DNA of 64,000 nucleotides. It comes from Moringa oleifera. Taxonomy: Eukaryota > Streptophyta > Magnoliopsida > Brassicales > Moringaceae. The first letter of the stretch is position 1; each line of letters opens with the position of its first letter. Positions 1 through 11,200 of the stretch are shown here, one piece after another. Both the position numbers and the translations under genes were made by a program. Under the pieces are notes generated by a model. It did no database searches. It was given only the letters and a program-made list of their open reading frames with translations, and was not told the DNA's origin. The stretch lies in NCBI GenBank assembly GCA_021397835.1, contig JAJFZO010000094.1, positions 9,710,001 to 9,774,000 on the forward strand. Direction: 5' to 3'.

Positions 1-96
1 ACCATTTTTCCACCTGTATTTTCAAGCACAAAACATCACTCTACCTTTTTGCTTTCTTAACATATCTGAAAATTATTCTTCTCCTTATCTTCATAC

Positions 97-232
97 CTGA
101 AAATTCATCTTCATAGATCATGTGCTTCCTTTTCCACCGCATGTAAAGAAGAACTGAAACGATGACCTTTGATATAACGAAAGCAATACAAGATACAGTA
201 ACATAGAATGCTATCTCCTGAGAATCAGCCAT
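97..232 (-). CDS. First exon of a single-pass membrane protein, possibly a receptor-like kinase; gene runs off the left edge
   Basis: The frame opens at ATG 232 and reads MADSQEIAFY, then one strongly hydrophobic helix at about residues 7-29. A basic stop-transfer segment (RWKRKH) and an acidic stretch (IYEDEF) follow. A donor of good consensus (TTTCAG|GTATGA, G at 97) closes the exon before the open frame stops at 41, so I end it there and expect the rest beyond base 1. A short lumenal start, one helix and a basic juxtamembrane region is a layout found in receptor-like kinases, but no kinase sequence is visible here. The protein could be another membrane protein. The neighbouring purine permeases are on the same strand but clearly separate. 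Confidence 0.4.
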
Positions 233-1410
233 TTACTTCTGCAAGATGAAATGAAAATTCAGACAACTCTCAAAGTTCAATGTGAGGTTAGTACAACATG
301 AAACCATGCAGACCAAGAACCAAAGCCTGCTTCCACTTACATGTTTCATAGAATCTGTAATGGACTCAGACATTAACACAGAAGAAGCCGATAGTTTACC
401 ATGATGAAAAGAAGCTGATAGCATAAGGTTGGTGAAGATCATTCAACTTCTGATATAGAGAGAGCATCTAATCAAATGCACCAACCTTGGATCTGTCTTT
501 CCGCCCTTGTTGACATTTAATTGGAGCCACCTGAGATGTAGCTGTAATAACTCGTGAGTACATTTAGCCATGTCATGTCAGAGACCTGTATGGCCACGAG
601 GACTACAGACTACTTGACAGGTGTCTAACTTTTGTTTTGGTTCACATGGAGGATAAAGAGAAGTGATTGAATTGGTATTCTTTTGAACTTTCTGCAGTAG
701 GTGTAATGCCAGTTGAATAGTAGAGTTGAAACGGACTGTAATATCCAGATCCAGTTGTTTGATGGATCAAAGGCCCTTTTTTATGGATCTGATACAGTTT
801 TCTGTGATAGAGATAAAAGGCCAAACACCATTAACGAAGGTAAAGGAGCTGATAGCTACTCTTCAGCAGAGCCTTCTAAATCAGATTTTGTTTGGCTGAA
901 GATAGGGCAAACAGAGCATGTCGTTGTCCTGGAAACCAAGATGATCTCGCAACCAAGGAAGAATAAAAGCATCATGTGAAAGTCTCGCTGTCTTCACATG
1001 ATCTCTACCACCTGGCAAAGAAAAAAAGAATAGAACAGAAAAAACAGAGGCATAGTTTCCTTAAGGAACCAACTGGTTAGCTTGGTTTCTGGCTTCTCAT
1101 CCAAGTTTCCTGTTGATGAGAAGATGATTTTATGCTAATTTGCATTACAGTAAATGATTGTTCTAAATTAAGGCTTGTAAAAATTCATATGCTCGTGTTC
1201 ACTTGTTTATATCAAGGACTGTTGTGATTTTAGATTAACTAAAATATATGAATTCTTCATTCCCAAACAGAATTTACAGTCAGCATACTGCTCTAAAATA
1301 TAGTATAATCTGCTGACACAGGAATTCAAACAAAGAATTACAAGAAACAGAATGGAAAAGTATTAAAAGAAGATTCAAGAGCATCTTCCGCGACAGAGAA
1401 TCATCAAACA
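233..1410. other. Intergenic: leader of the membrane-protein gene and 3' flank of a purine permease
   Basis: No convincing gene. The short open frames at 642-824 and 713-979 overlap on opposite strands and resemble no family I know. The part next to 232 should be the 5' leader and promoter of the minus-strand membrane protein. The part next to 1410 should hold the 3' UTR of the permease gene. Confidence 0.5.
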
Positions 1411-2677
1411 CTACGCTTCACCAATGTGTTTTCTGTTCAACTGATTAACCTTCTCTTCTGTCTTCTTGCGACGCAGCTGAAACAGATAACAAGCGAAACC
1501 CAGGATGGCCAAAGGCATGGCGACTGCCCTGGACCATGTCATTTTCTCATCGAACAACACCACTGCAAGTGTCGGCAGAAACGCAAAGGCGAAGACGTTG
1601 ACGACATTGGAGAAGAGAGAAGACACCAAGAATACTAGACCCACGAGCCCGACTGCGTAAACCTGAAAACCCAAAGCTGCTGCAACTAATGTCAACACAT
1701 AAGCCGCATTGCCTGCTGGGAACCCCTCCATGCGACCCCTGAAGCTCGTCCATTCTTGAGTTAATAAGTACCCAACCAGTAATATACAGGTAGCGATAAG
1801 TGATGTGTAGAATTGCATCTCTAGTACTACGGCGAACGTCTTCTTCTTCCTCTTCAGGATTACTTTCTTGAAGCTTAGTTGCATCAGAGAAAGCATCAAG
1901 CAGAAAGCAGCAGAAGCAAATTCAGTGCACAAGTAACCGATTAGGTAGACGATCTGCCCGGCGTCAGGCTTCCCTGGAATGGTGTAGCCGACAAGCCTGG
2001 CAGGCAAAGAAGCTGAGACAGTGACAAGGACTGCTGAAACTATAATCAAAGGGGAGGAGCCTTTGCGATTGATTAAGAAGTAAAATACAACGCTGTAGAC
2101 CAACTGGGTTGCAGAGATGAAAGAGTGAGTGGTAAGGGGAAGGTATAGAATCCCGACAAGATATAACATAGTTGCAGCAGCTAGGAGAACTCCCATGGAG
2201 AAGTAAATGAAGCAGACCGTCAATATGGAAGGCTTACTTTCTGGGTCAGTGGTATTTCTGGGAGCTTTTCTACCTGAAGAAAAGAAGAGAAGTGGGATGA
2301 TCAAGACTGGAAACGCCGCTGTTTGAGCAAGTGCTAGCGTCCATGTGCCTGGTCCAGCTTGGTAATGAAGAACTCTTTGGAGACTTTTAGCAAAGAATTG
2401 TCCTACCAAGATAAAAGCAATGCAGAGCGCCACCAAGAACCACCACCTCCGCTGCTTATCGTTGGCCCTGAGGGCTTCATGTTGGTCAGAGTCCCTAAAG
2501 CCATGGCCTGCAATCCTTCCTCGAACTTCTGCAAGAAAACAATCCATTAACTACCCGTGTAAGGACTTCTGCTCTGTCATGGGTTCCTCACTAATAACTA
2601 TAATTTAACATGAGAGACTAATTGAAACACGAGTATGTACCTTCCTTGATCTGTTGAGGACCTTCAATTTCGCCCAT
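1411..2677 (-). CDS. Purine permease (PUP family), two exons
   Basis: A plasma-membrane-type transporter of the plant PUP family in the drug/metabolite transporter superfamily; members carry adenine, cytokinin bases or related alkaloids with protons. Exon 1 is 2677-2641 (MGEIEGPQQIKE) and ends in phase 1 at GGAAG|GTACAT. Exon 2 is 2528-1411 after TTGCAG. The joined CDS gives 384 residues, normal for the family. About ten hydrophobic helices are visible. PUP-typical stretches are the RWWFLVAL start of helix 1, TWTLALAQTAAFP, the SLMQLSFKKV block, and GLVFLVSSLFSNVVNV near the end. The tiny first exon is typical of PUP genes. A longer open frame starts at 2547 (MDCFLA) but it reads intron, so I prefer the spliced start. 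A related permease lies just upstream on the same strand. Substrate cannot be told from sequence. Confidence 0.9.
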
Positions 2678-3230
2678 GACGCCCCCAAGAGACTAACTAC
2701 TGAGACCTGTGTCTTGAGCAACCTATCCACAAGCTTATTCTTGCTGCTCTCAGAGCTTATCGAGCTCTATCTGTATATCTTTCCGGGGTTTCTTTTATTC
2801 TTTATCGATTCAGTCATCCATTTACATATATAATACCAGAAGCTTTGATTTACGCGGATATATAATTGTTCCATTTTGGCGGCCATATCCATTTGAAAAT
2901 GGCCAAGTTCATGAGATCATAGTGTAGTTGACTGGTTGCCAGAAAGTACATACTATTCAATGCCGTGGGCTTGACTAGTGGTCCTATGACCAACTTGGGT
3001 CTCAGCTGTTAGCGCATAGTAATGGAACTTTCATGGGAGTGACCAATTGAAGCAATTGTTTAATACGGAAAGCCATTAGTGTTCAAGTTGCTTATCTAAA
3101 CAAATCACCCAACAAAGAAAGATAAACCAATTGAATTCTGAATCAAAATGCATGAGAAAGTAAATGAAAGTCATTGTTCGAAGGACAAAAAGCACATCTT
3201 CTAGTACTAATCATGAAGGAAGACGAGTGC
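2678..3230. other. Spacer between the two purine permeases
   Basis: Holds the promoter of the downstream permease and the 3' flank of the upstream one. I see no gene or repeat in it apart from the TATA-like string at 2825-2835. Confidence 0.6.
2825..2835 (-). promoter_or_regulatory. Possible TATA box of the first purine permease
   Basis: On the minus strand this reads TATTATATATG, about 150 bases upstream of the start codon at 2677. Distance and base content fit a plant TATA box, but such AT strings are common here. Confidence 0.3.
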
Positions 3231-4319
3231 TTAAACATTTTCTGTCTTTTTGGATTCTTTATCATCAAGATAGTTCTGGTAAAGATAGGAGGCAAAACCT
3301 AAGATACCCAACAACATTGCCACAACTTTAATCATATCCATCTTCTCATCATAGAACAGCACAGCAAAAATGGGGACAAAGGGTAAAGTCAACATGCTAA
3401 TGAAGTTGGAGAACAGAGAAGAGACCAAAAAGATTAGCCCCACCATTCCTACTGAGCAAACCTGCCATGCCAAAGCTGTACCAAGAAGAGTAAGAACATA
3501 CAGGGCTTTACCTCCTTTGAATCCATCCATATCATCCTTTAAGTTTATCCCCTCTCCACTTGCGAACAACCCAACAATGCAAATACATGTAGCGACTAGT
3601 GAAGTGTATATTTGCATATGTAATACAACTGCAAATGTCTCCTTCTTCAAGACTTTTTCGAAGGAAAGTTGCATGAGAGAAAGCAAGAGAGCATAAGCAG
3701 CTGAAGCACATATGGTGAACAAGAAACCAATGGTATACTTTCCTTTGTCAGGCTTCTTGTTGTTTTTACCCACTGGGTGATCCCCATGGACTGCAACAAT
3801 TGAAGCTGATAAGGTGAGAAGGACTACAGAATTCAATATTAAACCTGTTAACTTTTCCCGATTGATGAAGAAGGAGAATAGGGCGTTGAAAGCCAACTGG
3901 CTTGCACAAAGGAGGGAATAAGTAGATATAGGGAGGCACAAAAGCCCTACTGAGTACAACATGTTGTCTACAGCCAGAAGGATACCGATGAAGACATAGA
4001 GTAATGTGATAATAGTTGCTGAAGGCTGCCTTGGTGTGTTAATGGTGGCATTGGGAGGATCTGTACGAGAAGGAAAGAAAAAAAATGGAAGGTAGAGAAC
4101 TGGAAAAGCTGCAGTTTGGACCAGTGCTCCCATCCATGTACTTCTGCCTCCTTGATCGAAGTAAATTTTTCCAAGGAGGACAGCTCCTGATTGCCCAATT
4201 AACAGTAGATTAACGTTCACTGCTACAAGCACCCACCATTGCCATCGCTTAAGTGTAAAGATTGGCTGCTGAATCATGATCAAGGATGGCTCTACTTGTC
4301 TGTGATCAAACAATGACAT
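3231..4319 (-). CDS. Purine permease (PUP family), tandem neighbour
   Basis: A 362-residue open frame with about ten hydrophobic helices and clear PUP motifs: RWQWWVLVAVNV (helix 1), WMGALVQTAAFPVLYLP, INREKLTGLILNSVVLL, LLLSLMQLSFEKVLKKETF and GMVGLIFLVSSLFSN. The family exchanges protons for purines, cytokinins or related compounds at cell membranes. It lies head to tail with the permease at 1411-2677, so the pair is a local duplication, yet the two differ at many positions and the event is old. The frame opens as MSLFDHRQVEPS. A potential acceptor (GATCACAG|ACAAG) inside the first codons suggests that the real first exon may be a short one further upstream, as in the neighbour; I could not identify it. 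The body of the protein is secure, the first roughly eight residues are not. Confidence 0.88.
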   Translation of the reverse strand: MSLFDHRQVEPSLIMIQQPIFTLKRWQWWVLVAVNVNLLLIGQSGAVLLGKIYFDQGGRSTWMGALVQTAAFPVLYLPFFFFPSRTDPPNATINTPRQPSATIITLLYVFIGILLAVDNMLYSVGLLCLPISTYSLLCASQLAFNALFSFFINREKLTGLILNSVVLLTLSASIVAVHGDHPVGKNNKKPDKGKYTIGFLFTICASAAYALLLSLMQLSFEKVLKKETFAVVLHMQIYTSLVATCICIVGLFASGEGINLKDDMDGFKGGKALYVLTLLGTALAWQVCSVGMVGLIFLVSSLFSNFISMLTLPFVPIFAVLFYDEKMDMIKVVAMLLGILGFASYLYQNYLDDKESKKTENV

Positions 4320-5237
4320 TGTTTAATATAGATATTCACATCTAGGCATGATTTTGAGGTACACATTAAACTAAGGAACTCATGTTTCCATGCATTGCCC
4401 AATCTTTGGTTTCATCCATCACAAAGCTCAGAAAAAGCCAATTAGAAGGCTTTCTTGTTCTTCACAAGCTTATCCTAACTGCTAATATTATAATTGAACT
4501 TTGAGCCTCTTTTCTATGTTTCTTGCTCTCCTTTTGTCCTTTCTGAAAATTGCATTTGATCATCAGACCAAAATATTATATAAAGTGACAAGATCTGCCC
4601 TGCGTGGACTGAAATGTTGCACTTCTCTTCCCCCTGGCCGGCATTCCCTTTGGACGGGTAAGATCATCAGAATACATCCCTGTAATTCAAAGCCAAGGCT
4701 GGAGATTCTCCCCATTTATGTTTGGGTTTCCAAAGAGAGAAAAGTTAGTCTGTGCTCCCTTTATAAGATTACCTAATAAGGGTAAAGAAAGAAAGCAAAA
4801 ATGAAATGGGCATTCTCAAAATCATAGTTACCATATCAGGAAATCAGTATCCAGTAAGCAGCTTTCCTAAATTTGAACTAAAGTTAGGAGCAAGAAGACC
4901 CATAATAGAATATCTAAGTACAACTGGGTACTCTGTCATACATCAATGGACTAGTTTTTGAAATGGCTAAAAAAATTTGATCCATTCACAGGGTCCTTAA
5001 TGGAACTAAGAAGTCATCCCTAAAGAAATCTCAGGCACATTTCGCTAATTGGGATTTTGTAACTATGAAAACATTACATATATGTATGTATATACATAAG
5101 GGGCAGAAGAAGAAAAACCCCTCACTGCATTGCAAAATTTGATGATAACGGAGCAAAAGGGGAAGGGTTGAGACTTTGAGAAGATCATCACCGTCCACCA
5201 AAGGCAAGAAGATTCAGATGCTATAACCCAAGCAAGC
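4320..5237. other. Intergenic: promoter of a purine permease and 3' flank of the SH2 gene
   Basis: No supported gene. The plus-strand frame at 4501-4776 has no family resemblance. A minus-strand TATATAAT-like string near 4572-4583 could serve the permease. The part next to 5237 should contain the SH2 gene's 3' UTR. Confidence 0.45.
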
Positions 5238-8200
5238 TTAGTGGCTTCTTATTATCCTGCATTTCAGGTGATGCAATAATAGGTCATCAATACTGTTGAA
5301 TGCAATATTGAAGCCTTCAATCCAATAAGAAAGAAATTAAATTAATACTACCACAAATCTATACCTTCCTAGTTGACAGAGCTCAGGTTCGGCCAATAGC
5401 ATATCTTGTAATGGTTTAAAATCATTCTCCCTTTCGTCAAAGCTACAAATTGAGAAGTAAAGCAACCTCTCAGTCAAGCTTGATAAGAAAACTAAAAAGG
5501 ATAGCTGAAACAGATTATGGGTAAGAAAGGGGAGGAAAACACAAGGGACAAGAAGGGAATGAATTACGAACCCACAAACATTATCAAGGGAGAGCAGCCT
5601 GTGATGAAGAGTCAGATCACGACCAACAAAAGTCACGACTAATCTACCTGCATCTGGGTGGGGCCAGCTTCTTGAAGTAGGAAACCGAAGTATAAACGTT
5701 CCAGGCTCTTGAAGGCCCCTTGGGCCTCGAAGTGAAAGTTCTGCTTCTTCCTTTGTAATAAATCCTTCTATCCATTTAGGTGATGCAGTATTCCACATTG
5801 CATTTAAAGACTCTCTTGATAGCATAAAAGCAACAGGGTATAACCAACACCACATTTTCTCAAAGTTTTCTCGGGTCACATAATCATGGCAACCAGCAAT
5901 TCTCTTCAGAAGTTCAAAGTCCTGAAACAAGTATTGACTTGGCACATCAAGTCCAGACATCATTTTCACATAATACCATGCTTTACAAACAGTTGATAGT
6001 GTAATTAGAAAGCTGAAGCCATTTCTTATTGACTGAAATAGTCAAGAAAACAAGTGAAGAAAATTATCCAACTGTCATTCAATTCCTCAGTTCTATGATT
6101 AAGGACTTGCTCAAATATAACTATATCTAAGCTGTCAGTGGATAAACTTGCATAAATACGAACACAGATTAGGCATTGTAAATCATAAATTCTTCATCAG
6201 TTTATTCTCAACAGGTTGAGAAGCTTAAAAGGCTCATTAGTAGGACCACTTGTTCACACTAGTTTCAAGGAACAAGCTGATAGAAACATAAAAATTTTGG
6301 CTCTGTAATAGCTCGTAAATATGTGCCTTATTGACACCAGGACACATGTGTGTGCGCGTGTGAAGAGAGAGAGAGAGAGAGAAAGAAGGGAGAAGAGAGA
6401 AGAAACCTGCAGAGTAAGAGACCTGTGGCAGCAAGCAATCTTCATGAATTGCTCTTCAATCATAAAAACCATACTGTCCCAGTGAACATGGTGGTTATTC
6501 TCTGATATAGAATTCCATGCTATTGTTCCTTCCACTATCAATCTCTTTGACATTTTTATTTGATACCTGAATGTGACAAGACTTAGTCTTCACTAAATGG
6601 GTGGAAATTGTATGGAACCCAACGCATTAACAGAAGATAATCAAGCAAGCAAGTGAAGCAACAACTTGATTGGTCCAATCATGAAGTCTTGAAAGGGAAC
6701 AGAAAGCTAGTCTTGTTTCTTCCCTAACAACCAGAAAAGGAACCATAGACAAACTGGCAAAGATATAATAGAAAATATATGTCACCTTGAGTTTTATTTT
6801 TCTTGATAGTAATATGTTTCCCCCTATGTTAATTTTGAATACAGAAGCTTCATCAACTGGCAAAGCTAGTCCTGGAAGGGACCACAGACAAACTGGCAAA
6901 GATAGAAAATATATGTCACCTTGAGTTTTATTTCTCTTGATATATATTCCCCCCTCAGCTAATTTTGCATAAACAAGTTTCATCAACTGAGACAGTTTTT
7001 CTCTCATTCTGGCCACGCATTATATGCATCAGAGCTTTTTTTTTTTTTTTTTTGGACCATGTGAAAGAGTAAGGAAAGCCAACAAGTCAAAAATCCAATT
7101 CCTATAAGATAGTTTGCAAAACTGAATATAAAAAGTATGACAGAAACATTTTCTTTTCTATCAGAACAGTGTGACAGAAACATGTATCAGTCAGTTCTCT
7201 CATATGCCAACTTATGATCCAACAAGAACACAATCACCTCTATAATGATGTTATGAAGTAGATTACCTGTGGTGGGAGCATCCTGAATATAAAGAAACCT
7301 GATCTGCGAATTCTGAAAGTTCTTCGTCAGATGCAGTCATTGCAATTTCCTTGAGCAGATAAGACCTCTCAGTCAAGCTTCCAAGACAGTATTTAAATAT
7401 GATCAAATCTGAAATTGGATTTCCACTATTTGAGACACTCCTAAAAGCTGAATCTCTAACTTCAGTACCCTCTGAATCAGATGAGGATTTCTGGGCTTCT
7501 TCAAGGTTCTGAGGTCTCCCCTCCAAGCTTGAACAAACTGTATTCCCAAACTACTTGAGAAAGATAATGCAGTGAGACAGAATAAATACATATTAAAAGA
7601 AACTAAGTTCCTAACTAAGGAGTATACTAAATAAGTCAGCCACCATTACATTGAAAGAAAAGATGTTTGATAAGAATGCAAAGCAGAGAGCATGATGGAG
7701 GGCATGATCTCCAAACGTGTACAAAGTGGACACATTTTTCTGTTGCATGCTGATTTTTTTTAACATAAATTGTAAGTTACATATTCCTTATTACTTCGAC
7801 AGATATTTCCAATTATGTCCAAAGCCATTTCCTTTTTCTACCCTGAAAGTGATAATTACATATACTTAAACACTCATTTGTAGGTCAAGATATGATAAAT
7901 AAACCATGAGTCAGTTAAAAAGGGGAAAAAAAAGTAAAGTAATTTTTAAGAAATAGCTTGAGATAAAAATATAAATCATTCATGAAAATTCCTACCTGAA
8001 CACACAAATTTTGAGGAAATAAGATCATAAAACTCTTCTTTCTCCTTAAACAGTAGCAAAGACACCTCAAATTGAAAACAGTGAAGTTTTAATATATGTT
8101 CTTTGGTGTGAATTTTTGATACAACAAGAAGTTTTGAAAAAGATTCATAATGCCCTCAACTATTTCAGAAAGGCAGCCTTGAGAATAAATTTTATAGTAG

Positions 8201-11200
8201 CTTCAAGTCATTCTGATAAGAACTAGTAGCCTTCATGACCAAGAATTGCAGTAAGGCACCAGCTACATGCAGCAAATTGTGTTGAAAGTAGGAATAATTA
8301 AATCAATATAGTAATCGGAAAGTATGCATGGGCAGTTAATTGTAATATGCGCAGGTGTGAGCAAACAGATAAGCAGAAATACATGGCAAGAGAGTAAGAA
8401 AGCCTAAAATGGATGACAAAGGTCCATTATTGTGTATGGTTGTGTCATTAGACATCAGTTGTTGGATTTGCCTGCTCACCAACATTAGGACATAGGACCA
8501 GCAGGGACAGTGCCAAATTTGAGACTGGGATTGGGTGGGAGCAGCAAGTGCAAGTGAAGAAGGGAGCTTTCTAACTTTAATACATCCTCAATAAGGAAAA
8601 AAGCAGGAGCACTCCGTCCAAAATTCTACAAATTTTTCTCATGACCAGTGAGTCTCAAATAATATCGACTGTCATCCCTACTCCGACCTCCCCCCTGGAC
8701 ACCACCTACTCCATACTAGAATTCTGTCTTTCACCAAGGAAGCACGCTAAATAGTTAAAAGGCCAAGCTAGACAGATACTAAGCCAATTTTGGAAAAACT
8801 CAAAGAACATAAAAGTTACTACACAGCCATCTGAAGTAACACACAGATGTGACAACCCTCTTTTTCACCTGAAATAAAAGGCTTATCACTTAATTGCAAA
8901 AGATAGTGCAAAACTCTGCCTGTGACCATCCACGATCCAAGCTTAATTCACAAGACGTATTAAAACACCAGACAAACAAACCTCAATGTAGTTCACATTT
9001 TGTGCTCTACCTACAGATATATTAAATTATAAGGAAGAAATAAAAAGCTTACATTGTTGCCGCAGAAATACAAATGGAATTCTGAATACCTGTCTAGCAG
9101 CCCAGACATAAGAGTTGCATTCTTGCTCAGGCCGCTCCAATGTAGGCATCTTTTCTTCTTCGAATCTGCTCCGCTTCAATAATGGAGCAGGATTAGCTTC
9201 ATGTGCAGTATTATGCTGAAAGTCTGATGATCGGTCATCTAATCCAAATGACTGAGATCCATTTGGTGGATGGATAGCTGAGGTTGTTCTTTTCCAAATG
9301 ATAGAGGCTGAACGGATATTACGACTCCGAGAAATGCAACGGATTGGATTAGAAAGAGCCTCAAGGAAAGGATATCCCTTAACTTCTGGTATTTCAAACT
9401 TAATGCAGAACAGCCTGTTGTCGGATTTGGATGAAAGCTGAAACGCAAATGGGAAAAAAAAAACAAAATCCAAAACAAATCCTAAGCAAATTCCAAAAAA
9501 AAGAGCCAACGCATTGTTTCTTTATTTAACAAGGAAACCAAACTATTTCTGCAATGTTATTATCCTCAATTTTTTCATGATCACAGGCAGCTATGTTGCA
9601 GGTATATTGCTAACAAATCTAATTAACCAGATGTCAGATAACCTAATTTCTAGAAAAAGCATTCTTCAAGGAAAAAGATGTTTCAAGTCTGACCCACAAG
9701 CAAATGCACATGCACACATGAAGTTTCTGAAAGCATCCTACAAACATCTGGAGAATCCCAAAAGTGGTCCCTCAAACCAAGTTTCATATCAACACCTGCG
9801 ATATCTTGAGCTTAAAGGATGCACGCCCTCGCAATAATTTACTTGGTCTATCGCTAGAAGCAAATTCTAAGCCATCATAGCTTGCCAAAAGGGGAGCCTC
9901 TCCATCACTTGTCTTCTCCACGGGTGTCCCACTGTCAGCATATAAAAGAGAAGCAACAAGCTGCCACAAGTAAATGTGCAAAACTAAAATTCCTGCCGAT
10001 ACTGATAAAGTTAAAAATGGCAACTTGTGAAGGATAGAACAGTTAAAGTTCAAAAATGAAAACCTCCATTTCCTTGTTCACAGGCTGCCCAATGGCATCT
10101 GATAAAATTACATCCAAGGAAAAAATTCTGCGACAAGATGCCTGAAAAATGGAAAGTCAGTAAGGATTAAGAAATGTGAGGTCCCATGATTAGCCCTTAC
10201 GAGGTCTAAGGATATGACAATGATATGTTCAAGAGAATACAGTAACACTGCAGTTCTAATGAATAAGAAGAACATCTATTTTTATCATGACTTGTTAAAT
10301 TGATGAGATTCATCATTTTCTTAAAACATGGAAATCAAAGTTTTCATCCGATGGTTGACACTGCACAAATAGATTATTATACGATATGGCATTGACAATT
10401 TTAAAGCTTGGGTTGTGAAAATTCCCAGACTCGTAACAAAACAGAAGTAGGAGATGTACCACCAAAAGCGATTTAATTGGGATTATTTAACATAGAAGAA
10501 TACACATAAATTTGAGGTAAGAAAAATTAGATAAAATTCTGCTTAGTGACTTTATTTATGTTAATTGTGTGCACATTTCATAAACAAGACAGCAAAAAGT
10601 ATGCAAGTTAATATCTCATTTAAACATATGAATATAAGTAAAATCTTTATCTAACTTTAGAAACTCTAACCTTGCCACCAACAATACTCCAAACACCATC
10701 ATCCACTTCAATCTCCGAGGCAGATGAATTATCAATAGATAATTGTAAAGGTGGGTCCTGGCATCAGACAGATTTCACCAAAAAAATAAGAACATGAAAG
10801 AAGCCAGAAAGGGAAAGCAGAACTACATCTATTACACACCTTAACATAGTGATCTTTAACAGCAATACTTGAAGGCAAAACTTCTGAATTATGGATATGA
10901 CCCTGCACACTGTAACCATTTCCACCAACACCAAACAACGTCATCTTTCTAGCACAGTTTGAATTAGAGTCTTTATTTGACAAGGAAGACAGAGCTTGCT
11001 CTCCAACAATCTCCCCGTTGATGTGAAGGCACACAAGATTTCTTGATACCTGACATGCATATATTAAAAAGAAGCATTCTTATTCTCTGTAAATGAAGAG
11101 AAAATATCATATCCAGTTACGTAGACCTTTAGGTACACAGATGTGCATGTTGAGTGAGACTACATGATGAAAGAAGAGGTGGCACAATTCTAAATGCAAA

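Noticed and set aside
1547..1753. Small minus-strand frame within the first purine permease
   Set aside because: Out-of-frame shadow of the permease gene.
6627..7016. 129-residue minus-strand frame inside the SH2 gene
   Set aside because: Arises from a tandem duplication within an intron and would interrupt the exon 8/9 join that otherwise fits the family.
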